Made by a program: the position numbers and the translations under genes
The notes under the pieces: model-generated
The model's input: the letters and a program-made list of their open reading frames with translations, nothing else
Databases searched by the model: none
What the model was told of the DNA's origin: nothing
In this document: in pieces, positions 43,804 through 51,715 of the stretch
How the letters are laid out: every line of letters starts with the position of its first letter
Numbering within the stretch: position 1 is the stretch's first letter
NCBI RefSeq assembly: GCF_017571525.1
Contig: NZ_JAGETY010000017.1
Coordinates: 39,947 to 103,946 of the forward strand
Origin: Hymenobacter sp. BT559
Lineage (GTDB): Bacteria > Bacteroidota > Bacteroidia > Cytophagales > Hymenobacteraceae
Direction: 5' to 3'
DNA: 64,000 nucleotides

Positions 43804-46800
43804 TCACGCCCAGTACCGCCCCCCCAGCATCGCCTGATTCAGCAGATGCGTGTACACTGCATCGCGCTTCTCCACAAATACCGGGGTAGGGTAGCCCTCT
43901 TCCGGCAAATCGGTATCCAGCACGCCGCCTATCATGTCGCGCACCTTCATTTGCAGCTGGTAGTTCTTGTGCCAGTCGGGCGTGAGTACCTCGCGCTTGG
44001 TTTCGTTGGTGCGCAGCTTAGCTAGTAGGTGCTGCGCGGCGGCTTTCACCTTCACCTTGTCGGCAGGCTTTAGCTCGCCCACGAACAGCAGGTCAAACAG
44101 TTCCAGCTCCTCCTCGCTCAGGCCCTCGGCAACGGCCCGCTTTTCTTCTTCGCGCAGCTGCTCGGCGTATTTCTTCAGGTCCTGAAAAAATGCCTCCACG
44201 TCGCTGCTCGACGAATTGTAGTTCTGGATGATGTCGTGCAGCTTGGCCGCCAGGTCCACCCGGCCCACGTTGCGGCCCAGTAGCCCTTGCACCTTCTGAG
44301 TCAGGAAGTCCACCATGTCGGTTATCGCCAGGTTCTTGTGGGGGCGGGCCGTGAAGCGCTCCTGCAGCTTTTCCAGGTCTAGCCCGCTCAGGTTAATTTC
44401 CTGGCCTTGCGCCTCGATGTGGTAGCCCGCGCCCGCGTCGCCGTGCGCCACGATGGCCTCGTCAATCAGGCTGTCGGCCCGGCTGCGCGCCCCGTCAAAG
44501 TCGCCGCTGTTGTCCTTGGTGCGCGTGATGATGCGCCGCACATATTCCAGCGCATCTTTCAGCCGGCGGTAGCGGCCCAGGTAGGGGCCGCTACCTTTCA
44601 GCAGCTCCTCAGTCAGAATATCGGGCTTGCAGGCCTGGTAAAACGATGTTACCGCCGTCTGGTACACCCCAAATTCCTTTTTTAGGTCCTCAGTTTTCGA
44701 CAGCGTATCAGCCATGTCTTCCAGCTGCGTCAGCTGGTCAAACGTCGCGCCGCTCGCCAGCACCTCGTCCAGGCTCAGCCCCTGCGCGGCCAGAAACCGG
44801 ACCGCCTCCGCAATGGCCGCGTCCAAATATGATAGCAGCACCTCGAAGTCTTCGGCCGGGGCGCCGGGACCGGCGGCCTCGTCGCCCTCGGACTTGACCT
44901 TGGCGTACTTCGCCAGCGCCTTTTCCAGTCGGCCCCCGGCCATCAGCCCGTAGTAGTCGAGCACTAGCCCATTAGTCTTGCCGATGGGGTAGAGGGTGGC
45001 ATCGGTGGCTACCTCGCCCGCCGCGTCCAGCGCCACCGCCACGCGGTTGGCCCGCGCGATGGTCTGCATCAGCGTGTGGTTTTGCAGCGGCTTGTCCAGG
45101 TACAGCGTCGACACAGTGGGCGCGTCGAAGCCAGTCAGCCACTTGGCGCATACAAACACCAGCCGCAACCGGTCGTGCTCATCCCGAAACCGGTCTTCTA
45201 TCGTCTTGTGGTCGTCGCCCCAGGTTTTGTTCATCAGCGCGCGGTGCGGCCTAATGTCCAGCCCCAGCTTCAGAAACTTCTGGTCTTCTTCGCCTTCCTC
45301 GCTCACCACCACGGCCATCTCGGTTTCGCGCATCCACTTGCGCTGCCGCTCCAGCTCCTGCCGCTCGGCGCTGCCGGCGGGGGCCGCGTTCAGGCGGCCT
45401 TGCAGCTCTTTCTGAGCCTGCTTCCAGTGCTGCTGCACCCGGTCATACATCCGCACGGCCGTGGGCTTGTCTAGGCTTACCATCATGGCTTTGCCCAGAT
45501 AGCCCCGCGCTGGAAAGTGCCGTACCACGTCGCGCGCAATGGCGTCCAGCCGGTCGTTGTCGGTCAGCACGGTCATCATGCTGGCGTACTTCCGCGTCAG
45601 GCGCTCCTGCTGCTCGTCGCTCAGGTTTTCGTCGGCCATTATCTCCGCGAATTCCTCGTTCAGCTCGTTGTTCTGCAAGCCCATTTTGGGCACTCGGTTG
45701 TGGTAAAACAGCGGAACCGTCGAGCCATCCAGCACACTCTGCTGAAAGTTGTACTGGCTCACGTAGCCCCCAAACCACTCTTTGGTTGTCTCTACTGCGT
45801 CGAGCAGGGGCGTGCCCGTGAAGGCTAGGTAGCTGGCCCCCCGAAACGCCCGCCGCAGGTTTTCGCCCAGGTCTTTGTACTGGCTCCGGTGGGCCTCATC
45901 CACCAGCACCACGTAGTCTTCGCCCCGCGCCGTTAGCTCCGGGAAGGCCCCGCCGCCCCGGCCGCTGGGGTTCTTGAATTTCTGTATCAGTGTGAAGATT
46001 ATCGGCGTGCCCTTGCTCACTAGGTCAGCCAGGTGCTTGGCGCTGTCGGCCCGCGCTGGCTGCTTTTCATCCAGCAGCCCGCTGCGTACAAACGTCTTCC
46101 ACAGCTGGTCCTCCAGGTCGTCGCGGTCCGTCACCAGCACAAACTTTAGGGTGCTGCCCCCGCGCACCACCCGCCGCGCTTTCTGCACCAGGTAGGCCAT
46201 CGAGAAGCTCTTGCCCGAGCCTTGCGTGTGCCAGAATACCCCCAGCTTACCCGCCAGCTCCTGCCGCCGCTCCAGCGCCGCCACCGCCTGGTTCACGCCC
46301 AGGTACTGGTGGTTTTTGGCCACTATCTTGGCCCGGTGGGCATAAAAAAGCACGAAGTTTTCCAGCAGGTCCACCAGCGTTTCTTTCCGAAACAGCGTCC
46401 GCATCACCCGCTCAATGTCGGTTTCGCCCTTCGCCACCACCGTGGGGTCGTCTTCGCTCTCTTTCTCCCAGTTAAAAAACTGCTCCCAATCGGCGGTGTG
46501 GCTGCCCACCTTCGTCACTAGCCCGTTGCTGAGCACCACCACTAGGTTGTAGTCGAATAGCTGCCCGATGTCACGCTTGTAGTCGGTCAGGTTCTTGTCA
46601 TAGGCCTGGCGGGTCTCCTCGTTAGCGTTTTTTAGCTCCACAAACACCAGCGGCAGCCCGTTTACGAACACCAGCAGGTCGGGCCGGCGCGTAGTCTTGC
46701 CCTTGATGGTCAACTGCTGCACCACCGCGAAGTGGTTGTTGGCCGGGTTCTCAAAATCGACGTAGCGCACACGCGTTTTCACCGTCACTCCCTTGGCATC

Positions 46801-47127
46801 CTTGTGCTCGAAGCTGTCGCCCTTTTGCAGCAGCTCCGTCACGGCCCGGTTACGTTCAAACAAGTTCCCCGGCCGGGGCTTGGTTAGCAGCCGCACCGCG
46901 TCGGCCAATACCGTTTCGGGGGCCGTTGGGTTGAGGTGGCGCAGGCTGTCGCGCAGCTGCCCTAACCGCACCACTTCCTGCGTGGTGGCCCGCCCAAACT
47001 TGATGTTGGCCGCGCCTTCGTTCTGCTGATGCTGCTTGTAAAGGTTCAGGTGCTCGTCATAGTGCAGCTCGTTGCGCAACACATGCACGCAGGCGTCTTC
47101 AATCTGGTCTTCCGTAATAAACGCCAT
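43804..47127 (-). CDS. hsdR: Type I restriction enzyme, R subunit
   Basis: A 1107-residue HsdR. Residues about 150-175 form the nuclease site (LVFVNGLPLVFVELKNANE, D...ExK). Walker A TQGSGKS is at about 300, DEAHRSQY at about 408, FTGTPLLD at about 435, and ANRVAVALD in the second RecA domain. The 3' part holds the subunit-contact region. In the type I complex HsdR translocates DNA by ATP hydrolysis and cuts at a distance when the HsdM/HsdS core finds an unmethylated site. Order on the minus strand is hsdM, hsdS, hsdR, with hsdR starting 33 bp after hsdS. Confidence 0.94.
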   Translation of the reverse strand: MAFITEDQIEDACVHVLRNELHYDEHLNLYKQHQQNEGAANIKFGRATTQEVVRLGQLRDSLRHLNPTAPETVLADAVRLLTKPRPGNLFERNRAVTELLQKGDSFEHKDAKGVTVKTRVRYVDFENPANNHFAVVQQLTIKGKTTRRPDLLVFVNGLPLVFVELKNANEETRQAYDKNLTDYKRDIGQLFDYNLVVVLSNGLVTKVGSHTADWEQFFNWEKESEDDPTVVAKGETDIERVMRTLFRKETLVDLLENFVLFYAHRAKIVAKNHQYLGVNQAVAALERRQELAGKLGVFWHTQGSGKSFSMAYLVQKARRVVRGGSTLKFVLVTDRDDLEDQLWKTFVRSGLLDEKQPARADSAKHLADLVSKGTPIIFTLIQKFKNPSGRGGGAFPELTARGEDYVVLVDEAHRSQYKDLGENLRRAFRGASYLAFTGTPLLDAVETTKEWFGGYVSQYNFQQSVLDGSTVPLFYHNRVPKMGLQNNELNEEFAEIMADENLSDEQQERLTRKYASMMTVLTDNDRLDAIARDVVRHFPARGYLGKAMMVSLDKPTAVRMYDRVQQHWKQAQKELQGRLNAAPAGSAERQELERQRKWMRETEMAVVVSEEGEEDQKFLKLGLDIRPHRALMNKTWGDDHKTIEDRFRDEHDRLRLVFVCAKWLTGFDAPTVSTLYLDKPLQNHTLMQTIARANRVAVALDAAGEVATDATLYPIGKTNGLVLDYYGLMAGGRLEKALAKYAKVKSEGDEAAGPGAPAEDFEVLLSYLDAAIAEAVRFLAAQGLSLDEVLASGATFDQLTQLEDMADTLSKTEDLKKEFGVYQTAVTSFYQACKPDILTEELLKGSGPYLGRYRRLKDALEYVRRIITRTKDNSGDFDGARSRADSLIDEAIVAHGDAGAGYHIEAQGQEINLSGLDLEKLQERFTARPHKNLAITDMVDFLTQKVQGLLGRNVGRVDLAAKLHDIIQNYNSSSSDVEAFFQDLKKYAEQLREEEKRAVAEGLSEEELELFDLLFVGELKPADKVKVKAAAQHLLAKLRTNETKREVLTPDWHKNYQLQMKVRDMIGGVLDTDLPEEGYPTPVFVEKRDAVYTHLLNQAMLGGRYWA

Positions 47128-47159
47128 CGGGAGGGGTTGGGTCGGGCGGGAAAAGAGGG

Positions 47160-48296
47160 TTAGTCGGCTAGATTAGCTTCGGCGTCATTTACTGTCAGTT
47201 GGCCGCTTAGCAGGCGCGGTAGCAGCGCGGCACGGGTGGCGCGCAAATACTTAGACTGCTTTTGTATGTTGGCTATTTTATCTAACATTGGGCGTACAAC
47301 TTCCTCAAAAGCAGCTAAGGCCCTGTTATCAGGTAATATAGTTTGATACGTTTTCAACACGCTCCATTCAGAGCGTGGCATCTTTGTTCCGTTCGAAATC
47401 AGGTCCGCGTATTCTATGAAACGCTCGCTGAATACAGTGAACAAGACAAAACTGAGGGCGTTCTCAATCCGAGGCCGAATAACAATTGCGTCTGTTGAGC
47501 ATATCCCCGCAAAATGAGCTAGGCAGACCTTGTGCAGATAGGCGCGAATTTTCCCAAATAGAATGTCATTCTCCTCAAAAGCTAATTTGTCGCTACCGAT
47601 GTCGTCGGGCGTTCCAGTTACGGTAATTGAGATTGACTTTACTGACAGATGCTCTAACCCGACGTAAGCGGCATCAGGGGCAATGTCATCGATTTTGATA
47701 ATTCGCCGTGTGTCATAGGCGACTTCGTCTAGTGTTGCAGTTCGCCACCCCGCCGGTAATTCGCCCTCCGGTCCGGCCTCGGCCCCAGGGCAGCGCCCGC
47801 GCACAAACCACTCCTGGTACACCTCCTGCGCTAGCCCTTCTAGCGCTGCCACCTGCTGCTGGTAATTCTCCAGCAGCGCATCGTAGCGGCCCAGCACCGT
47901 CGCTATCCGCCGTTGCAGGGGCAGGGGGGGGAGATAGGTTTTGATAGCATGTAAAGACTGTCGGTTCACTCCTGGGACAGCCCCTGCATCGTTGTTATTT
48001 TCAAGCCCAAGAGTCTGTAAGAGGTAGTAGATGAAGCGGGGATAGTTTCCTTTGAAATCCTCTACAAATAGAGTCGTATTGTGGGGCCAATAATCTCCCT
48101 CAACATAGTAAACCTCACCAATTGTACCGTATCGACCAGTTATCACGCCAGGGCCGCTTTCTTTATATTCAGCGTGGTAATCCGTAATGCCTGATGATGA
48201 AATGACGGGATATTTACCCTCACTTCGGGCCGAATGCGGCAAATCATAACCACGTTGAAGGTTGATAATTTGACCAAGTTCTTTCTTTTCCCACAT
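47160..48296 (-). CDS. hsdS: Type I restriction specificity subunit
   Basis: A 378-residue HsdS with two target-recognition domains. Each TRD is followed by a conserved helical spacer: PPLPLQRRIATVLGRYDALLENYQQQVAALEGLAQEVYQEWFV at about 118-160, and near the C-terminus LAAFEEVVRPMLDKIANI. TRD1 covers 1-115 and TRD2 about 175-330. Its ATG overlaps the stop of hsdM (TAATG), so the two are translated together. It determines the bipartite DNA sequence recognised by the complex; that sequence cannot be read from this protein. G+C is lower in TRD2, as is common for exchanged recognition domains. Confidence 0.9.
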   Translation of the reverse strand: MWEKKELGQIINLQRGYDLPHSARSEGKYPVISSSGITDYHAEYKESGPGVITGRYGTIGEVYYVEGDYWPHNTTLFVEDFKGNYPRFIYYLLQTLGLENNNDAGAVPGVNRQSLHAIKTYLPPLPLQRRIATVLGRYDALLENYQQQVAALEGLAQEVYQEWFVRGRCPGAEAGPEGELPAGWRTATLDEVAYDTRRIIKIDDIAPDAAYVGLEHLSVKSISITVTGTPDDIGSDKLAFEENDILFGKIRAYLHKVCLAHFAGICSTDAIVIRPRIENALSFVLFTVFSERFIEYADLISNGTKMPRSEWSVLKTYQTILPDNRALAAFEEVVRPMLDKIANIQKQSKYLRATRAALLPRLLSGQLTVNDAEANLAD

Positions 48297-50437
48297 TATA
48301 CTAGCTCCTCTCGCAAGACGTCAACAAACAACCCTTGCACATCCCGCACAATGTCACTTTGCAGCGCGTCGGCTTCGGCGTGTAGCTTGGCTAGTAGCCC
48401 CGCCTGCTCTTGGACGAAGTCACGGAATTCCTCCGGCGTGCGCCCGTCGTCGTCTAGGGCCACGCCCACATAGCGGCCGGGATTCAGCGAGTGGTTTTGC
48501 GCCGCTATGTCGGCCTGACTGGCCCGGTAGCAAAGCCCCTCCACGTCGCGGTACTCGCCCGCCGGGAAGTGCCCATCTAGCCACGCCACCTGCGCCTCGA
48601 AGTAAGCCACGCGCTCCAGCACAAACAGCAGCAGGTCTCGCTGTTCGGCCGCCTGCCGCAGCACCCCGCGCAGGCCGGCCCCCGCCCAAGTTTTGTCTTT
48701 GGCCGGCCGCAATTCCTTATCCGCAAAGTTCACCAGCGCCTCGGTCCGCTGGCTCAGGGCCAGCAGCCCCGCCTTGTCGGAGGGCAGCGCATCGGCCGTG
48801 AGCGCCGCCAGTTGCGCTAGGTCGGTGGCCCAGGTGGCGTGGCTAGCCTCAGCCGCCCGCGCTTCGGCGCTCAGCAGCAGTTCGGTGCCAGCCCGCCAGT
48901 CAGCTACTCGCTCGGCCAGCGCCACTAGGGCTGCCGCGTAGGCTGCGCGGTGCGCCGCCACGCCCCGGTAGTGGCGCGGGGCCTCGCTGCCATCGGTGTC
49001 TGTTATCTCCGTGTCGCGCCAGGCCGCCATCGCCGCCAGGTAACGCAGCCGCAGCGCCCGGAAGTTGTCCGTTTCGCCCCGGTACAGCCATACTATGGCT
49101 GTCAGATTCTGCTGCTGCGCCTCCGTAAAGGTGCGCAGCTTGCGCGTGAGCTGGTGGTAGGTGCGCCGCGCATCAATAAACAGCGTTTCGTCGTGCCGCG
49201 GGTGAGCCACGTCGGTCTTGGCCCGGTCCAGAAACCACAGCGTCACCGGCAAGGTCACGGTGTAAAAGAAGTTGGGCGCAATGGTCATCATCACGTCCAC
49301 CATGCCGGCCTCCACTAGCTTGGCCCGCGCCTCGGCTTCGGCCCCCCGTGCATCGCTGGCCGAGTTGGCCATCACGAAGCCAGCCCGCCCTTTCTCATTC
49401 AGGGCCATGGCAAAAAGCGACACCCACAGGTAGTTGGCGTTGCCGTAGGTTTCGGCCGTTTTGCCCTTGGCCTTGGCAGCTAGCGCCGGCCCATAGATCG
49501 TAAACAGCGGATGCCCATTAATGTCGGCCGCGCTTACGTCGTCCACATTAAACGGCGGGTTAGCCATCACAAAGTCAAACTTGCCCTCTGTGTCGGCGTA
49601 CTCGTCAGTGTACGCCCCGGCCGCCAGTGACGAGTACACGTTCCGAATGTCGCTCTTCAATCCGTTTACAAACAGGTTCAGCCGCGCCAGCATCGTAGTT
49701 TCCTTCTTCTGCTCCTGCCCGTACACAGACAGGTGCCCCGCTTCCTCGTGGCTCCGCACAAACTTAGCCGACTGCACAAACATGCCCCCCGTGCCGCAGG
49801 CTGGGTCCAGTATGCGCCCCGTATGCGGCTCCAGTATCTCCACTATCAGCCGCACTACCGAGGTAGGCGTGTAAAACTCGCCACCCTTCTGCCCCTCGCT
49901 CAGCGCAAATTTGCCCAGGAAATACTCGTAAATCTTCCCGAACACGTCGCCCTCCGCAACCCGTAGCTCCGCCACGTTGGCCAGAATGTCGCGCAGCACG
50001 TCGTCGGGTATCTTCCGGTAGTCGGCCTTCGGCAACTCTATCTTGGAGTTCTCGTCCAGCGCCTTATTGTTGGCCTCCTCAAACGCCTCCATCGCCTTAA
50101 TCACCACCTCCGGCGCATCGTCCGTCTTGCTCAGCTGTAGCAGGGTTTTGTCGTAGTGCGCAGTGTCGGGCACCGTAAAGCCAATCACGCGGGCGTAGGT
50201 CTGGGCCGGCTCCTCCACGTTGCGCCCGCTTCGCTTGGCCACGTTCTGCGCGTCGGCTTCCGCCTTCAGCTTCTCAAAGCGGTTGGTGGCGTACCGCAAA
50301 AAATATAGCCCTAGCAGCGGGGCCGCGTACTCGCTGGCCTTTAGCTTGCTCTTCGCCCGCAGCCGGTCAGCCGAGGCCCATAGGTTTTCCTCAAACACCA
50401 AGGCGCGGGGCACCCGGTCAAACAGTATAGTATCCAA
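48296..50437 (-). CDS. hsdM: Type I methyltransferase subunit, long form
   Basis: A 713-residue HsdM, longer than the usual 480-530. The SAM-binding motif LDPACGTGGMFV is at about 210 and the catalytic NPPF (FVMANPPFNVDD) at about 292, so the adenine-N6 methyltransferase is intact. The extra C-terminal 220 residues (about 470-690) are helical, alanine-rich and have no recognised motif; the last part (AEADALQSDIVRDVQGLFVDVL) is coiled coil and may replace a subunit contact. It is the first gene of the minus-strand restriction operon. Methylation protects host DNA and, with HsdS, defines the recognition site. Confidence 0.92.
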   Translation of the reverse strand: MDTILFDRVPRALVFEENLWASADRLRAKSKLKASEYAAPLLGLYFLRYATNRFEKLKAEADAQNVAKRSGRNVEEPAQTYARVIGFTVPDTAHYDKTLLQLSKTDDAPEVVIKAMEAFEEANNKALDENSKIELPKADYRKIPDDVLRDILANVAELRVAEGDVFGKIYEYFLGKFALSEGQKGGEFYTPTSVVRLIVEILEPHTGRILDPACGTGGMFVQSAKFVRSHEEAGHLSVYGQEQKKETTMLARLNLFVNGLKSDIRNVYSSLAAGAYTDEYADTEGKFDFVMANPPFNVDDVSAADINGHPLFTIYGPALAAKAKGKTAETYGNANYLWVSLFAMALNEKGRAGFVMANSASDARGAEAEARAKLVEAGMVDVMMTIAPNFFYTVTLPVTLWFLDRAKTDVAHPRHDETLFIDARRTYHQLTRKLRTFTEAQQQNLTAIVWLYRGETDNFRALRLRYLAAMAAWRDTEITDTDGSEAPRHYRGVAAHRAAYAAALVALAERVADWRAGTELLLSAEARAAEASHATWATDLAQLAALTADALPSDKAGLLALSQRTEALVNFADKELRPAKDKTWAGAGLRGVLRQAAEQRDLLLFVLERVAYFEAQVAWLDGHFPAGEYRDVEGLCYRASQADIAAQNHSLNPGRYVGVALDDDGRTPEEFRDFVQEQAGLLAKLHAEADALQSDIVRDVQGLFVDVLREELV

Positions 50438-50562
50438 AATCTAGTACCCTGAGGTAGAAATGTTATAAATCTCGTCTTGCTAAAAGCCGAGTTACCACAG
50501 CGAAAAGTAAATGTAGTGCGCCAACTAACAAGGGTGAATATTTACTAGCCGGATAAGAAAAT

Positions 50563-51579
50563 TTACGTTACTTCCTCCCCGTAGTGCGCCACTGCCCGCC
50601 ACAATTCCTGCTGCACCATTTCCCGTAGTTCTGCTGGCCCCAGCACCTCCACGGCCCCGCCAAAGCTTAGCAGCAGCGTTAGCAGCTCCCGCGTGGGCAC
50701 CACCCGCAGCTCCACCACCGGCCCGTGTTCCGTTTCCCGCACCTGCTGCGAAGCGTGCATCGGCTTGGTCAGCACGTAGGGCAGCCGCCCCGGCGTAAAC
50801 CGCAACTGTACTACCGCCTCCTGCGCATCAGGTAGCAGCGATACGCCTATCAGCTTTTCAAACCAGGTGGCCGGGTCGCTCGGGCTAGCCTGGTAGGGCT
50901 CATCGGCTGGCTCCAGCCCTTGTATGCGGTCCAGCGCAAACACCGAGGCCGCCCGCCCGTGCCGCTGCCCCACCACAAACCACCGCCCGTTGTATTGCTT
51001 CAGTAAGTAGGGCGACACCACCTCTCGCGTAGCCATCTCCGCTCCAAACGGCTGGTACGCCACCCACACGCTCTGCTGCGCGCCGATGGCCGCGTACAAG
51101 TCCTTCAGCCACTGCTGCCCCTGGTACTGCGGCGCCTGCTCAAACTGCACCGCTACGCGGTCTTGTAGCCGCTCCTGGTAGCTCAGCCGCAGCTCCAAGC
51201 GCTGCACCAGCTCGCGCAGCTCGTCGGCCATGCCCAGGCCCTGCAGCTGACGTAGCGTCCGCAGCACCTGGTGCAGCACCGCCAGGTCCTCAATCGTCAC
51301 CGGCATATTAAATATCGAATAGCCTGCCTCCGAGTAGTAGTACCCCTGCTCCGCCGAAAACGCAATCGGGGCCTCGTACCCCGTGCTGCCCCCCGGCCGC
51401 ATATTTTTGAGGTCCTCGCGCAGCGTCCGCACGCTTACCTTGCCCCTGGTCCCCAGCTGGGCATCCAGCCGCTCGGCCACCGCCGCCTGCAGCTCGGCAA
51501 ACGTCCACCGCCGCGCTCGCCGCTGCAGGCATTCATCTAGTGTGGCGTAGCGCAGCAGAGCGTTATTTGAGGGCGGCAT
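50563..51579 (-). CDS. WYL-domain transcriptional regulator
   Basis: A 338-residue regulator of the CapW/BrxR type. An N-terminal winged helix (about 1-75, FAELQAAVAERLDAQLG and VSVRTLREDLKNM) binds DNA. The WYL domain at about 150-230 contains VWVAYQPFGAEMATREVVSPYLLKQYNGRWFVVGQR, close to the ligand-binding signature, and a C-terminal extension (residues 240-338) follows. WYL proteins often repress phage-defence operons and release them on infection. It lies 125 bp upstream of hsdM on the same strand and is divergent from the methylase-like/kinase gene at 51716, with palindromes in between. Confidence 0.85.
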   Translation of the reverse strand: MPPSNNALLRYATLDECLQRRARRWTFAELQAAVAERLDAQLGTRGKVSVRTLREDLKNMRPGGSTGYEAPIAFSAEQGYYYSEAGYSIFNMPVTIEDLAVLHQVLRTLRQLQGLGMADELRELVQRLELRLSYQERLQDRVAVQFEQAPQYQGQQWLKDLYAAIGAQQSVWVAYQPFGAEMATREVVSPYLLKQYNGRWFVVGQRHGRAASVFALDRIQGLEPADEPYQASPSDPATWFEKLIGVSLLPDAQEAVVQLRFTPGRLPYVLTKPMHASQQVRETEHGPVVELRVVPTRELLTLLLSFGGAVEVLGPAELREMVQQELWRAVAHYGEEVT

Positions 51580-51594
51580 AATCTTTTTTTGGAA

Positions 51595-51656
51595 AATTAC
51601 ACCCTATGCAGCTTGGCTGCACACCCGCCCTGTTGCTTTGTGCCGTGGTTGTAATT
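51595..51656. promoter_or_regulatory. Palindromes between the WYL regulator and the divergent kinase-like gene
   Basis: AATTACA (51595-51601) pairs with TGTAATT (51650-51656). Inside lies TGCAGC-TTG-GCTGCA (51607-51621). The 136-bp gap separates two divergent genes, one of them a WYL regulator, so these are candidate operators. No promoter hexamers were assigned. Confidence 0.4.
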
Positions 51657-51715
51657 CACGCTGGCCACTTCCCCTTTTTAAGCAGGTTTCAGGCCACCGC
51701 TAAGGCCCTCCGTGT

